DNA from: Fibrobacter sp.
GTDB taxonomy: Bacteria > Fibrobacterota > Fibrobacteria > Fibrobacterales > Fibrobacteraceae
NCBI GenBank assembly: GCA_024399065.1
Contig: JAKSIB010000035.1
Span: 1-34,531 of the forward strand
Length of the DNA: 34,531 nt
Reading direction: 5' to 3'
Shown: positions 7,197 through 13,105 of the stretch, piece after piece
How the letters are laid out: each line of letters begins with the position of its first letter
Numbering within the stretch: the stretch's first letter is position 1
Position numbers and translations under genes: made by a program
Notes under the pieces: model-generated
Databases searched by the model: none
What the model was told of the DNA's origin: nothing
The model's input: the letters and a program-made list of their open reading frames with translations, nothing else

Positions 7197-8402
7197 TTAT
7201 TCCACCATTACACAACGAACGGACATTCCATAGGTTTTAAGATCGTTAGATCCATCTGGGCTGATGGAACCGATCATAACATAGCTTATGTAAGAATTTT
7301 TTTCTTCAGAGGAATGTTCTTCTGGGTAAAACCAAGCTGTTTCCTCATTTAAATACCTAAATTTTTCGCTATAGGGAGTTCTAAGTCCGGCCCCAACTAA
7401 AGAATAGCCGGAGGCATTAGAACCATTGAACACAGAAGAACGAAGGCCTTTTACGCCACTATCATTGTCTTCTGAAGTTAAAATGATCATGAAATCATTA
7501 TATGTGAGCAATCTCCATCCTTCGGGGCAAATTCCCTGATGGTTCTTTTGAATCTTATCTGCACAGCTTTCGGTATTGCAACGGCTAGGCAAGTCCATCA
7601 TTTCAGCCCACTGGTAAAGGGCTCCATACTGGTCGCAATATGTGGTATCATTTTTATAGCAATAACGTTCAAGCACGCCATCGTCGGCCTGATCATCGGC
7701 ACCATTGACCATTGTACCAATGTTCAAGTTTTCGGCCATGACCGTTACAGAAGTAGTCACTTTATTAGTGTCCTTACCTGTAATGGTAATGTAGTAGTAG
7801 CTACGACCGTTGCGGGAATCAGTAAACTGTTTGTAACGGTTTCGATCAATGTAGAATCCGCCTTCTAAATCTCCAAAATGGTCGTACGGAACGTATTCGC
7901 TACTGGAGGAAGACTTGGCACTGGAGCTGCTGCTCTTTACAGAGCTGGAGGAAATTCCGCCAATTTGAGTCCATTCCCAATCACGATACTTCTTGTTATA
8001 GCTGCACTGAAATTCGCCTTGATCATCACGATACCAAGCCTTACCAATCTTTCCGTCAATAGACTCATTACAAGGATTCTGAAGGACATCTTCAGCCACA
8101 TTCCATTCAAAATCATACTTGGAATTCTTTGACGAACTGGAGGAACCTTCTTGATTTTCGGTCGTTGACGAGGATGACGAGCTGGACTTTGCGCTAGAGC
8201 TAGAAGCAACAGAGGAGCTGCTCTTTGCTGTGCTGGAAGAGAATTCCTTCTTGGCACTGGAGCTGGAGCCTTCGCTGTCGCTAGAAACTACGCTGGACGA
8301 GGATTCGTCATCGTCGCCACCGGCATTGGTACCACCTTCGTCGCCACAGGCCCCAAAGAAAAGGCTCATGGTAAGCGCGGTCAACCATAGATATTTTTTC
8401 AT
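7197..8402 (-). CDS. FISUMP-domain lipoprotein, copy 1
   Basis: The 401-residue precursor starts with a lipoprotein signal (MKKYLWLTALTMSLFFGAC), with Cys at residue 19 as the lipidation site. Acidic and poly-serine linkers follow to about residue 90, then a short Cys-containing module (about 95-150) and a second Ser linker. The C-terminal FISUMP domain (about 170-401) shows YCYKNDTTYC, YGALYQWAEMM, GICPEGWRLL and a final GMSVRCV. This domain is a large paralogous family in Fibrobacter of unknown biochemical role, probably at the cell surface. The ATG has AGGAG six bases upstream. The first 200 bases, including the leader, are identical to copy 2 at 10957. The module between the linkers differs. 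Confidence 0.92.
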   Translation of the reverse strand: MKKYLWLTALTMSLFFGACGDEGGTNAGGDDDESSSSVVSSDSEGSSSSAKKEFSSSTAKSSSSVASSSSAKSSSSSSSTTENQEGSSSSSKNSKYDFEWNVAEDVLQNPCNESIDGKIGKAWYRDDQGEFQCSYNKKYRDWEWTQIGGISSSSVKSSSSSAKSSSSSEYVPYDHFGDLEGGFYIDRNRYKQFTDSRNGRSYYYITITGKDTNKVTTSVTVMAENLNIGTMVNGADDQADDGVLERYCYKNDTTYCDQYGALYQWAEMMDLPSRCNTESCADKIQKNHQGICPEGWRLLTYNDFMIILTSEDNDSGVKGLRSSVFNGSNASGYSLVGAGLRTPYSEKFRYLNEETAWFYPEEHSSEEKNSYISYVMIGSISPDGSNDLKTYGMSVRCVMVE

Positions 8403-8445
8403 GTGTTCTCCTAATTTAATCCCAAAATTTTTTCAGAATTTAATT
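8243..8445 (-). repeat. 203-bp direct repeat: leader and 5' coding region of FISUMP gene 1
   Basis: By eye 8243-8445 is identical to 10798-11000, offset 2555 bases. It covers the leader, signal peptide and first Ser-rich stretch. A single mismatch at 8242 is followed by further similarity on the 3' side. Confidence 0.85.
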
Positions 8446-8506
8446 TTTATAGGATTCGGCTCCGGGACCCAGGCGACATTATCACCAAATTCTGGGGCAA
8501 AATCCT

Positions 8507-8542
8507 AAAAAAAGCAAGCTCCAGGGCAAAGCCCCAGAGCTT
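8507..8542 (-). terminator. Terminator of a decayed gene upstream of FISUMP gene 1
   Basis: On the minus strand AAGCTCTGGGGC pairs with GCCCTGGAGCTT through a TTT loop and is followed by GCTTTTTTT. Two positions pair only as G-U on this strand and are mismatches on the other, which fixes the direction. Confidence 0.8.
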
Positions 8543-8553
8543 TTTCAAAAAGA

Positions 8554-8646
8554 TTACGCGTTGTTGGATTCTGCAGACGGTTTTGCAGGCTCGTTAAGAC
8601 CAATTTCGATCTTACCGTACTTAGCTATACGTACCCAAAAATACAC
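8554..8646 (-). pseudogene. 3' remnant of an unidentified gene
   Basis: A short frame ending at 8554 encodes VYFWVRIAKYGKIEIGLNEP and then AKPSAESNNA before a TAA. It sits a dozen bases before a properly oriented terminator. The frame runs upstream into the Rpn gene's terminator without an obvious start signal, so this looks like the preserved tail of a gene whose body was replaced. A GTG at 8646 could start a 30-residue peptide, but there is no ribosome binding site for it. I do not recognise the family. Confidence 0.35.
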
Positions 8647-8651
8647 TGAAT

Positions 8652-8679
8652 AAAAAAGCCCCGGGATTTTTCCCGGGGG
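8652..8679 (-). terminator. Terminator of the Rpn gene
   Basis: On the minus strand CCCCGGGA and TCCCGGGG pair around four A residues and are followed by CTTTTTT. It starts about 15 bases after the Rpn stop codon. Confidence 0.85.
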
Positions 8680-8693
8680 TTGAACAAAAAATT

Positions 8694-9494
8694 TTATAGA
8701 GCGTTGATTTGATCTGGCGTAAGACCGGTGCATCTTGCAACTTTTTCCACAGAATCACCTTCAGCAAGCATGGCCTTGGCCAAACGACGTTTTTCATCGT
8801 CAACGCCTTTCTTGTAGCGCAGATTGAGTTCCTGTTCCAAAGTCATATAAGCCTTCTTTGTGGCGGGGTCCTTGCGGTATCTTTCCACAAGGTCATGGAT
8901 TCGTTTCATCTTAACGGATTCATGCTTTTGCGTGGCGAAATACTGCATATACTCGCGAGTCGCCTTGTCGGTTACCTCGGAGTACTTCTTAAATATATAA
9001 AAGTTTTTGTAGCAGAGGTCACCCATCAAAATCCTGGGATTCGTCTCTTCACGATTTTGGAACTTATACACGGGCAAGCCCTTTCCGAAGATATCGTCCG
9101 GGCAGATGAACAAGATGTACTGTTCTTGAAGCTCGTCGTAACTTACGCCCTTGGCAAGGACATCCAGGTCGCACATTCCCTGGTAATAGCGTGCTCGCTT
9201 AGGGAGTTCACCGGTGTCGACCATCTGCAACTCGATATCGAAATAACGGCCTGGCTTAGAAACTCCCGATGCGTCAGAGATTTCCTCCTTCACAGCGACA
9301 TCAAAGCGGACGCTTTTGTGGAAGGGATCCTCCTGTGTGGTGGCTTCGCCGACTACGGAAATCTTGTCGATGGAAATTTTCAGGACATCCTGCAAGAAAT
9401 CCTTTGCCACATCCTCATTACTGAAGACCTTCGAGAACATGAAATTGTCGGTAATATTCAGCTCTTCGTACGGCTTTATTTTGTATTCGCCCAT
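8694..9494 (-). CDS. Rpn-family recombination-promoting nuclease / PD-(D/E)XK transposase-like protein
   Basis: The 266-residue protein opens with the family-typical NITDNFMFSKVF. It has nuclease-core candidates D65 in FDVAV and E88/Q90 in YFDIELQM, and ends in a helical C-terminal tail (LAEGDSVEKVARCTGL) common in this family. Rpn proteins are DNA endonucleases that stimulate RecA-independent recombination in E. coli, and they are often multicopy and horizontally spread. GGAGG lies just before the ATG at 9494. It sits between the two FISUMP copies, next to repeat elements and gene remnants, which fits a role in, or arrival by, local rearrangement. That last link is inference. Confidence 0.88.
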   Translation of the reverse strand: MGEYKIKPYEELNITDNFMFSKVFSNEDVAKDFLQDVLKISIDKISVVGEATTQEDPFHKSVRFDVAVKEEISDASGVSKPGRYFDIELQMVDTGELPKRARYYQGMCDLDVLAKGVSYDELQEQYILFICPDDIFGKGLPVYKFQNREETNPRILMGDLCYKNFYIFKKYSEVTDKATREYMQYFATQKHESVKMKRIHDLVERYRKDPATKKAYMTLEQELNLRYKKGVDDEKRRLAKAMLAEGDSVEKVARCTGLTPDQINAL

Positions 9495-9561
9495 TTTTCC
9501 TCCATGTTAAAAGTTGCGTTTACTATTAACACGCAGGAAAGTTCCAAATAAGCACAGATTT

Positions 9562-9736
9562 TTATGAAAAATTTTGTTTGCGCTGGAGGGACTTGGAAAA
9601 ATTTGATGAGTTGTTGTTCATTGAACGCCTGCGGCGTTAGCGGCGGCGGTCGCGACAACCACCTAAAGGTGGCCATGCCCACGTAAGTGCTGAAGCACTA
9701 AGTGGTCAAAGGTCGTTTAGCACGCTATTTAGACAT
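9562..9736 (-). pseudogene. Second copy of the LEPR gene 5' end, interrupted by repeat copy C
   Basis: ATGTCTAAA at 9728-9736 matches codons 1-3 of the LEPR gene at 7021. It is followed by 106 bp of inserted repeat and then ATGAACAACAACTC, which matches codons 4-7 onward. The remaining frame encodes only MNNNSSNFSKSLQRKQNFS before a stop at 9562, and no LEPR motif is found. The sequence is therefore a diverged, dead duplicate. In copy 1 the two parts are contiguous at 7012/7013. Confidence 0.5.
9622..9727 (+). repeat. Palindromic insertion-like element, copy C (106 bp)
   Basis: The plus strand holds several nested inverted repeats: AACGCC-TGC-GGCGTT, CCACCT-AAAGGTGG, and AGTGCT-GA-AGCACT inside CCAC/GTGG. 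As in copies A and B, a palindrome is preceded by a GCG-rich stretch and followed by CATGCCC, and the end reads CGTTTAGC. The similarity to A and B is weaker than between A and B. An empty site is visible in the homologous copy at 7012/7013. Confidence 0.5.
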
Positions 9737-9794
9737 GAGATTAGCCTTCGATACGCCTTTTGCGCATCATTATCATTTAAACTTGGGAATAGGA

Positions 9795-9834
9795 GCCCTC
9801 TATGGAGGGTTCCCTAGATTAATTTTTTGGGGGG
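9795..9834. repeat. Conserved hairpin block downstream of FISUMP gene 2
   Basis: This is the same CCCTC-TATG-GAGGG hairpin and AT-rich tail as 7114-7151, but without the flanking REP-like palindromes. Together with copy C and the LEPR 5' remnant it fills the gene-poor stretch 9495-9853. Confidence 0.55.
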
Positions 9835-9853
9835 ATGTATTAGGAGATTGGAG

Positions 9854-10957
9854 TTATTCCACCTTTACACAACGGACGGAAAGGCCCGCTTTTTTGTATT
9901 CGCCCGAATCATTTCCCGGAAGAAAATTTCCGGTAGAAACAATCCCATTGGAATACGCACCAATATCGGGTTGATTACCAAACTCTACAGGATAAAACCA
10001 ATAAGCACCTTCGCCAATATACTCAAAGTTTCCGTCCTTATTTTTTAGACCGCCACCCGTCAGTGAAAAACCAGAATAATTTGATCCACTAAACTGATAG
10101 GAAGAACGAAGGCCCTTGACACCATCATCATTGGTGTTCGCATGCAAAATGGTATAGAAATCATTGTAGGTCAACAAGCGCCAACCGGTCGGGCAAATTC
10201 CTTGGTGGTTTTCCTTAATCTGGTCTGCACAGCTCTTTGTGTTACATTCACTAGGCAAGGCCATCATTTCGGCCCACTGGTATAGGCCACCATAGCGATC
10301 GCAATTTGTGGTGTCATTTCTATAGCAGTAACGTTCAATCTTTTCATCATCATCCTGATTCCTAATACCACGGACCATTTCACCGACATTCAAGTTTTCG
10401 GCCATGACAGTCACAGAATTGTCTTTTCCACTAGTATCCTTGCCGGCAATGGTGATATAGTAGTAGCTACGACCATTACGTTCATCGGTAAACTGCTTAT
10501 AGGCGTCTTTACCAACCTTGTATGATGCAGCCAAAGCAACAGAATGATCAAAGGGCACATATTCGCTGCTGCTGGAAGATGACTTTGCAGAGCTTGAAGA
10601 TGACTTCGCGCTGGAGCTGCTGCTCTTGGCGGAGCTAGAAGAGGACTTGCTCTCCGAGCCTTGACACTGCGCCTCGGCAATGTCGATGCAAGCATCGCCG
10701 CTGCTCTCGGCTTGCGAGCCAATCACAGAGCTTGAGGAAGACTTAGCACTGGAACTAGAAGCAACAGAGCTGCTGCTCTTAACTGTGCTGGAAGAGGATT
10801 CCTTCTTGGCACTGGAGCTGGAGCCTTCGCTGTCGCTAGAAACTACGCTGGACGAGGATTCGTCATCGTCGCCACCGGCATTGGTACCACCTTCGTCGCC
10901 ACAGGCCCCAAAGAAAAGGCTCATGGTAAGCGCGGTCAACCATAGATATTTTTTCAT
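9854..10957 (-). CDS. FISUMP-domain lipoprotein, copy 2
   Basis: This 367-residue paralogue of the product at 7197-8402 has the same lipoprotein signal and nearly the same first 75 residues. Its spacer between the Ser linkers is different: a short stretch with two Cys (GDACIDIAEAQCQG) followed by four AKSSSSS-type units. The FISUMP domain (about 150-367) has YCYRNDTTNC, YGGLYQWAEMM, GICPTGWRLL and GLSVRCV and is clearly diverged from copy 1. A toxin-antitoxin pair lies immediately upstream on the same strand, but the FISUMP gene has its own leader. Surface exposure is inferred from the lipobox and linkers. Confidence 0.92.
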   Translation of the reverse strand: MKKYLWLTALTMSLFFGACGDEGGTNAGGDDDESSSSVVSSDSEGSSSSAKKESSSSTVKSSSSVASSSSAKSSSSSVIGSQAESSGDACIDIAEAQCQGSESKSSSSSAKSSSSSAKSSSSSAKSSSSSSEYVPFDHSVALAASYKVGKDAYKQFTDERNGRSYYYITIAGKDTSGKDNSVTVMAENLNVGEMVRGIRNQDDDEKIERYCYRNDTTNCDRYGGLYQWAEMMALPSECNTKSCADQIKENHQGICPTGWRLLTYNDFYTILHANTNDDGVKGLRSSYQFSGSNYSGFSLTGGGLKNKDGNFEYIGEGAYWFYPVEFGNQPDIGAYSNGIVSTGNFLPGNDSGEYKKAGLSVRCVKVE

Positions 10958-11000
10958 GTGTTCTCCTAATTTAATCCCAAAATTTTTTCAGAATTTAATT
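10798..11000 (-). repeat. 203-bp direct repeat: leader and 5' coding region of FISUMP gene 2
   Basis: Partner of 8243-8445; identical by eye over its whole length, whereas the 3' domain regions differ at many positions. Confidence 0.85.
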
Positions 11001-11036
11001 AAAAATTTATTCCTAGTGTTCCGCATTTCCCTTTCT

Positions 11037-11372
11037 CTAGCGGTATTCCTTTGCCTTGTTGTCGCTTAGGTGATCGCCTGAATTTCTTCTGCTGTGAAGG
11101 ACTCGTGCGACTGTGATTGTCTGGGCCGCGTCAGTAACCCAGTAAAAGACGGAATAGCTGCTTACCACCAATTGACGATATTCGTGAGAAAGTGGTTTTA
11201 ACGGTGTAAACAATGTTGCGGAATATGGAAATTCTCGAATTTTTTCCAGGTTGTCGGTTATTTCCGTAACGACCTTTATTGCCGTTTGCGGACTGCCTAA
11301 AGCTTCTGCAATGTACTTTGCAATTCCCTTTAGGTCGTTCAGGGCCAGGGGTAGGTATTCAACGGTATACAT
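11037..11372 (-). CDS. RelE/ParE-superfamily toxin
   Basis: This 111-residue protein has the RelE/ParE pattern: an N-terminal strand-helix (YTVEYLPLALNDLKGIAKYI), a central EFPYSATLF and a C-terminal strand pair with VARVLHSRRN. Members cleave ribosome-bound mRNA (RelE) or poison gyrase (ParE); the sequence does not settle which. It starts 11 bases after the stop of the antitoxin gene, which precedes it. The C-terminal dozen residues after the usual RRN end are extra. Confidence 0.85.
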   Translation of the reverse strand: MYTVEYLPLALNDLKGIAKYIAEALGSPQTAIKVVTEITDNLEKIREFPYSATLFTPLKPLSHEYRQLVVSSYSVFYWVTDAAQTITVARVLHSRRNSGDHLSDNKAKEYR

Positions 11373-11383
11373 GGCGCCTAATC

Positions 11384-11644
11384 CTAGAACATGGCCTTGA
11401 TTTCGTTAAGGACGCTTTTTGTGGAGTAGCGCTTCTTGGTTATTTCCGCCTCCCGTTCTGCTTCCTGTAGTTTATTCAAAATTTCGCACTGGAAAGCCAA
11501 GTTTTCAAAGGCCTCCATGCTGAGCACGACCATGTCGCCGTAGCCATTTTTTGTAAGGATCACGGGTTCGTCTGATTCGTGAACTTGACGCGAAATTTCG
11601 GCGAAATTGTTACGCAAATCAGAAACAGGGCGAATGTTTTTCAT
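11384..11644 (-). CDS. Phd/YefM-family antitoxin
   Basis: The 86-residue protein begins KNIRPVSDLRNNFAEI and continues PVILTKNGYGDMVVLSMEAFENL, the DNA-binding half of Phd/YefM antitoxins. The rest is the toxin-wrapping helix. AGGAGG lies six bases before the ATG. The promoter contains an 18-bp palindrome, as expected for autoregulation with the toxin as co-repressor. Confidence 0.9.
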   Translation of the reverse strand: MKNIRPVSDLRNNFAEISRQVHESDEPVILTKNGYGDMVVLSMEAFENLAFQCEILNKLQEAEREAEITKKRYSTKSVLNEIKAMF

Positions 11645-11671
11645 GAGTGCCTCCTTTGAATGGATGTACTT

Positions 11672-11700
11672 AATTTAGCATAATTATGCTAAGTCATCAA
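11672..11700 (-). promoter_or_regulatory. Toxin-antitoxin promoter with operator palindrome
   Basis: On the minus strand TTGATG (11695-11700) and TAAATT (11672-11677) are 17 bp apart. Between them sits the perfect 18-bp palindrome TTAGCATAATTATGCTAA at 11675-11692, ideally placed for repression. Confidence 0.65.
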
Positions 11701-11820
11701 GAAGGCTGCTTTTCGTCCCACTTTTTTCAAAACTCGGGCTCTTTTTCTCCATACTTTTATATTTTTTCCATAGAATTTTTTAACTCTGGCGCCTTGTGAC
11801 GCCTTATAAAAGGTCGCAAT

Positions 11821-12855
11821 ATGCAGATTGATTTGAATAACGTGGATTGGAAGACTCTCCCCTTCGGTTACTCCGACACCGATTACAACGTTCGTTGCTA
11901 CTACCGCAATGGTCAGTGGGGCAAGATTGAAGTTTCCTCCGACAAGAACATCAGCATTCACATGGCAGCAACCTGCCTCCACTACGGTCAGGAAGGTTTC
12001 GAAGGCCTGAAGGCTTACACCGGCAAGGATGGCAAGGTCCGTCTGTTCCGCGTGGATGAAAACGCAAAGCGCATGCAGAGCACTGCAAACCGCGTTCTCA
12101 TGGCTGTTCCGCCTATCGAACTTTTCCGCGAAATGGCTCACCTGGTCACCAAGCTGAACGCTCGCTTCGTTCCGCCCTATGGCCATGGCGCAACCCTTTA
12201 CATCCGTCCGCTCCTCATCGGTACTGGCGCAGAAGTTGGCGTGAAGCCCGCTGACGAATACCTGTTCATGATGTTCGTCTGCCCGGTTGGCCCCTACTTC
12301 AAGGACGGCTTCAAGCCCGTTGACATGATGATCAGCCGTAACTACGACCGCGCCGCTCCTCAGGGTACCGGTACTGTCAAGGTTGGCGGTAACTACGCAG
12401 CTTCCCTCCAGTCTCTTGCCGAAGCCAAGAAGTTGGGCTACTCCAGCACCATCTATCTGGATGCCAAGGAAAAGAAGTACATCGACGAATGCGGTCCGGC
12501 AAACTTCTTCGGTATCAAGGGCAAGTCCTACATTACCCCGAAGTCCGAATCCATCTTGCCGTCTATCACCAACAAGAGCTTGCAGCAGCTGGCTGAATAC
12601 CTTGGCTACACTGTTGAAAAGCGTCCGGTGGCTTTCGAAGAACTGACTGAATTCTCTGAAACTGCAGAATGCGGTACCGCAGCTGTGATTACCCCGATCA
12701 AGAAGATCGTGGACCCCGTTGCCGGCAAGGAATTCACCTACGGCGATGGCAAGAATCCGGGCCCTGTCTGCACCGAACTCTTCACCAAGTACACCGCTAT
12801 CCAGTTCGGCGAAGCTGAAGACCCGTTCGGCTGGACTGAAGTGGTCGACCTGTAA
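11821..12855 (+). CDS. ilvE: Branched-chain amino acid aminotransferase (class IV)
   Basis: This 344-residue fold-type IV enzyme transfers the amino group between glutamate and the keto acids of Leu, Ile and Val. K187 in GTVKVGGNYAAS is the PLP lysine. YGQEGFEGLKAY (55-66) and DECGPANFF (222-230) are family signatures. The length fits the longer BCAT2-like class. The ATG follows AAAAGGT at a normal distance. Nothing suggests an operon: a heptamer array begins at the base after its stop, then two hairpins, the second a full terminator. Confidence 0.95.
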   Translation: MQIDLNNVDWKTLPFGYSDTDYNVRCYYRNGQWGKIEVSSDKNISIHMAATCLHYGQEGFEGLKAYTGKDGKVRLFRVDENAKRMQSTANRVLMAVPPIELFREMAHLVTKLNARFVPPYGHGATLYIRPLLIGTGAEVGVKPADEYLFMMFVCPVGPYFKDGFKPVDMMISRNYDRAAPQGTGTVKVGGNYAASLQSLAEAKKLGYSSTIYLDAKEKKYIDECGPANFFGIKGKSYITPKSESILPSITNKSLQQLAEYLGYTVEKRPVAFEELTEFSETAECGTAAVITPIKKIVDPVAGKEFTYGDGKNPGPVCTELFTKYTAIQFGEAEDPFGWTEVVDL

Positions 12856-12856
12856 T

Positions 12857-12905
12857 AGGCTCGAGGCTCGAGGTTCCAGGTTCGAGGCTCCAGAGTTGGG
12901 GCTCC
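12857..12905 (+). repeat. Heptanucleotide array 3 (AGGCTCG-like units) after the ilvE stop
   Basis: Seven-base units read AGGCTCG, AGGCTCG, AGGTTCC, AGGTTCG, AGGCTCC, then two decayed units. They begin one base after the ilvE TAA. Orientation relative to the gene and unit sequence match array 2. Confidence 0.75.
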
Positions 12906-12931
12906 TGGCCTAAGGAATTCTCAAAAATTTA

Positions 12932-12959
12932 GAAGCCCGCGATGCACGTCGCGGGCTTC
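12932..12959. other. Strong hairpin after ilvE
   Basis: A perfect 11-bp stem (GAAGCCCGCGA with TCGCGGGCTTC) has a 6-base loop. No T-run follows on the plus strand; on the minus strand the flank is T-rich. It may be an RNA-stabilising or minus-strand terminator structure. Confidence 0.5.
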
Positions 12960-12974
12960 AAATTGCAAAAATCG

Positions 12975-13008
12975 AAGAACCTGCGATTTATTTCGTGGGT
13001 TCTTTTTT
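12975..13008 (+). terminator. ilvE terminator
   Basis: GAACCTGCGA pairs with TCGTGGGTTC (two wobbles that pair only on the plus strand) and is followed by six T. Confidence 0.8.
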
Positions 13009-13028
13009 GTATACAGTTTTTACATAAG

Positions 13029-13057
13029 TTGAATTGGATTTGCCGAGGTCATAATCT
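13029..13057 (+). promoter_or_regulatory. Putative promoter of the GH8 gene
   Basis: TTGAAT and TAATCT are 17 bp apart, leaving a leader of about 40 bases. Confidence 0.4.
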
Positions 13058-13105
13058 ATTTTTTAATGCAAGGGTATGTGTTTTGGGTCTCTTGGAGAGG
13101 TCTTT

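Noticed and set aside
7990-8330. Repeated serine codons considered as a DNA repeat element
   Set aside because: They encode poly-serine linkers, with synonymous codons mixed; protein-level constraint explains them. The identity at 8243-8445 is reported separately because it extends into non-coding DNA.
9495-9853. Possible small RNA gene in the hairpin-rich gap before FISUMP gene 2
   Set aside because: The hairpins belong to the inserted repeat and the shared 3' block; no promoter and terminator pair frames an RNA.
13076-13105. Earlier in-frame start for the GH8 gene
   Set aside because: The ATG at 13106 has GGAGAGG before it and begins a clear signal peptide. Earlier starts for maeB (14825) and the fourth GH5 gene (25735) were rejected for the same kind of reason.
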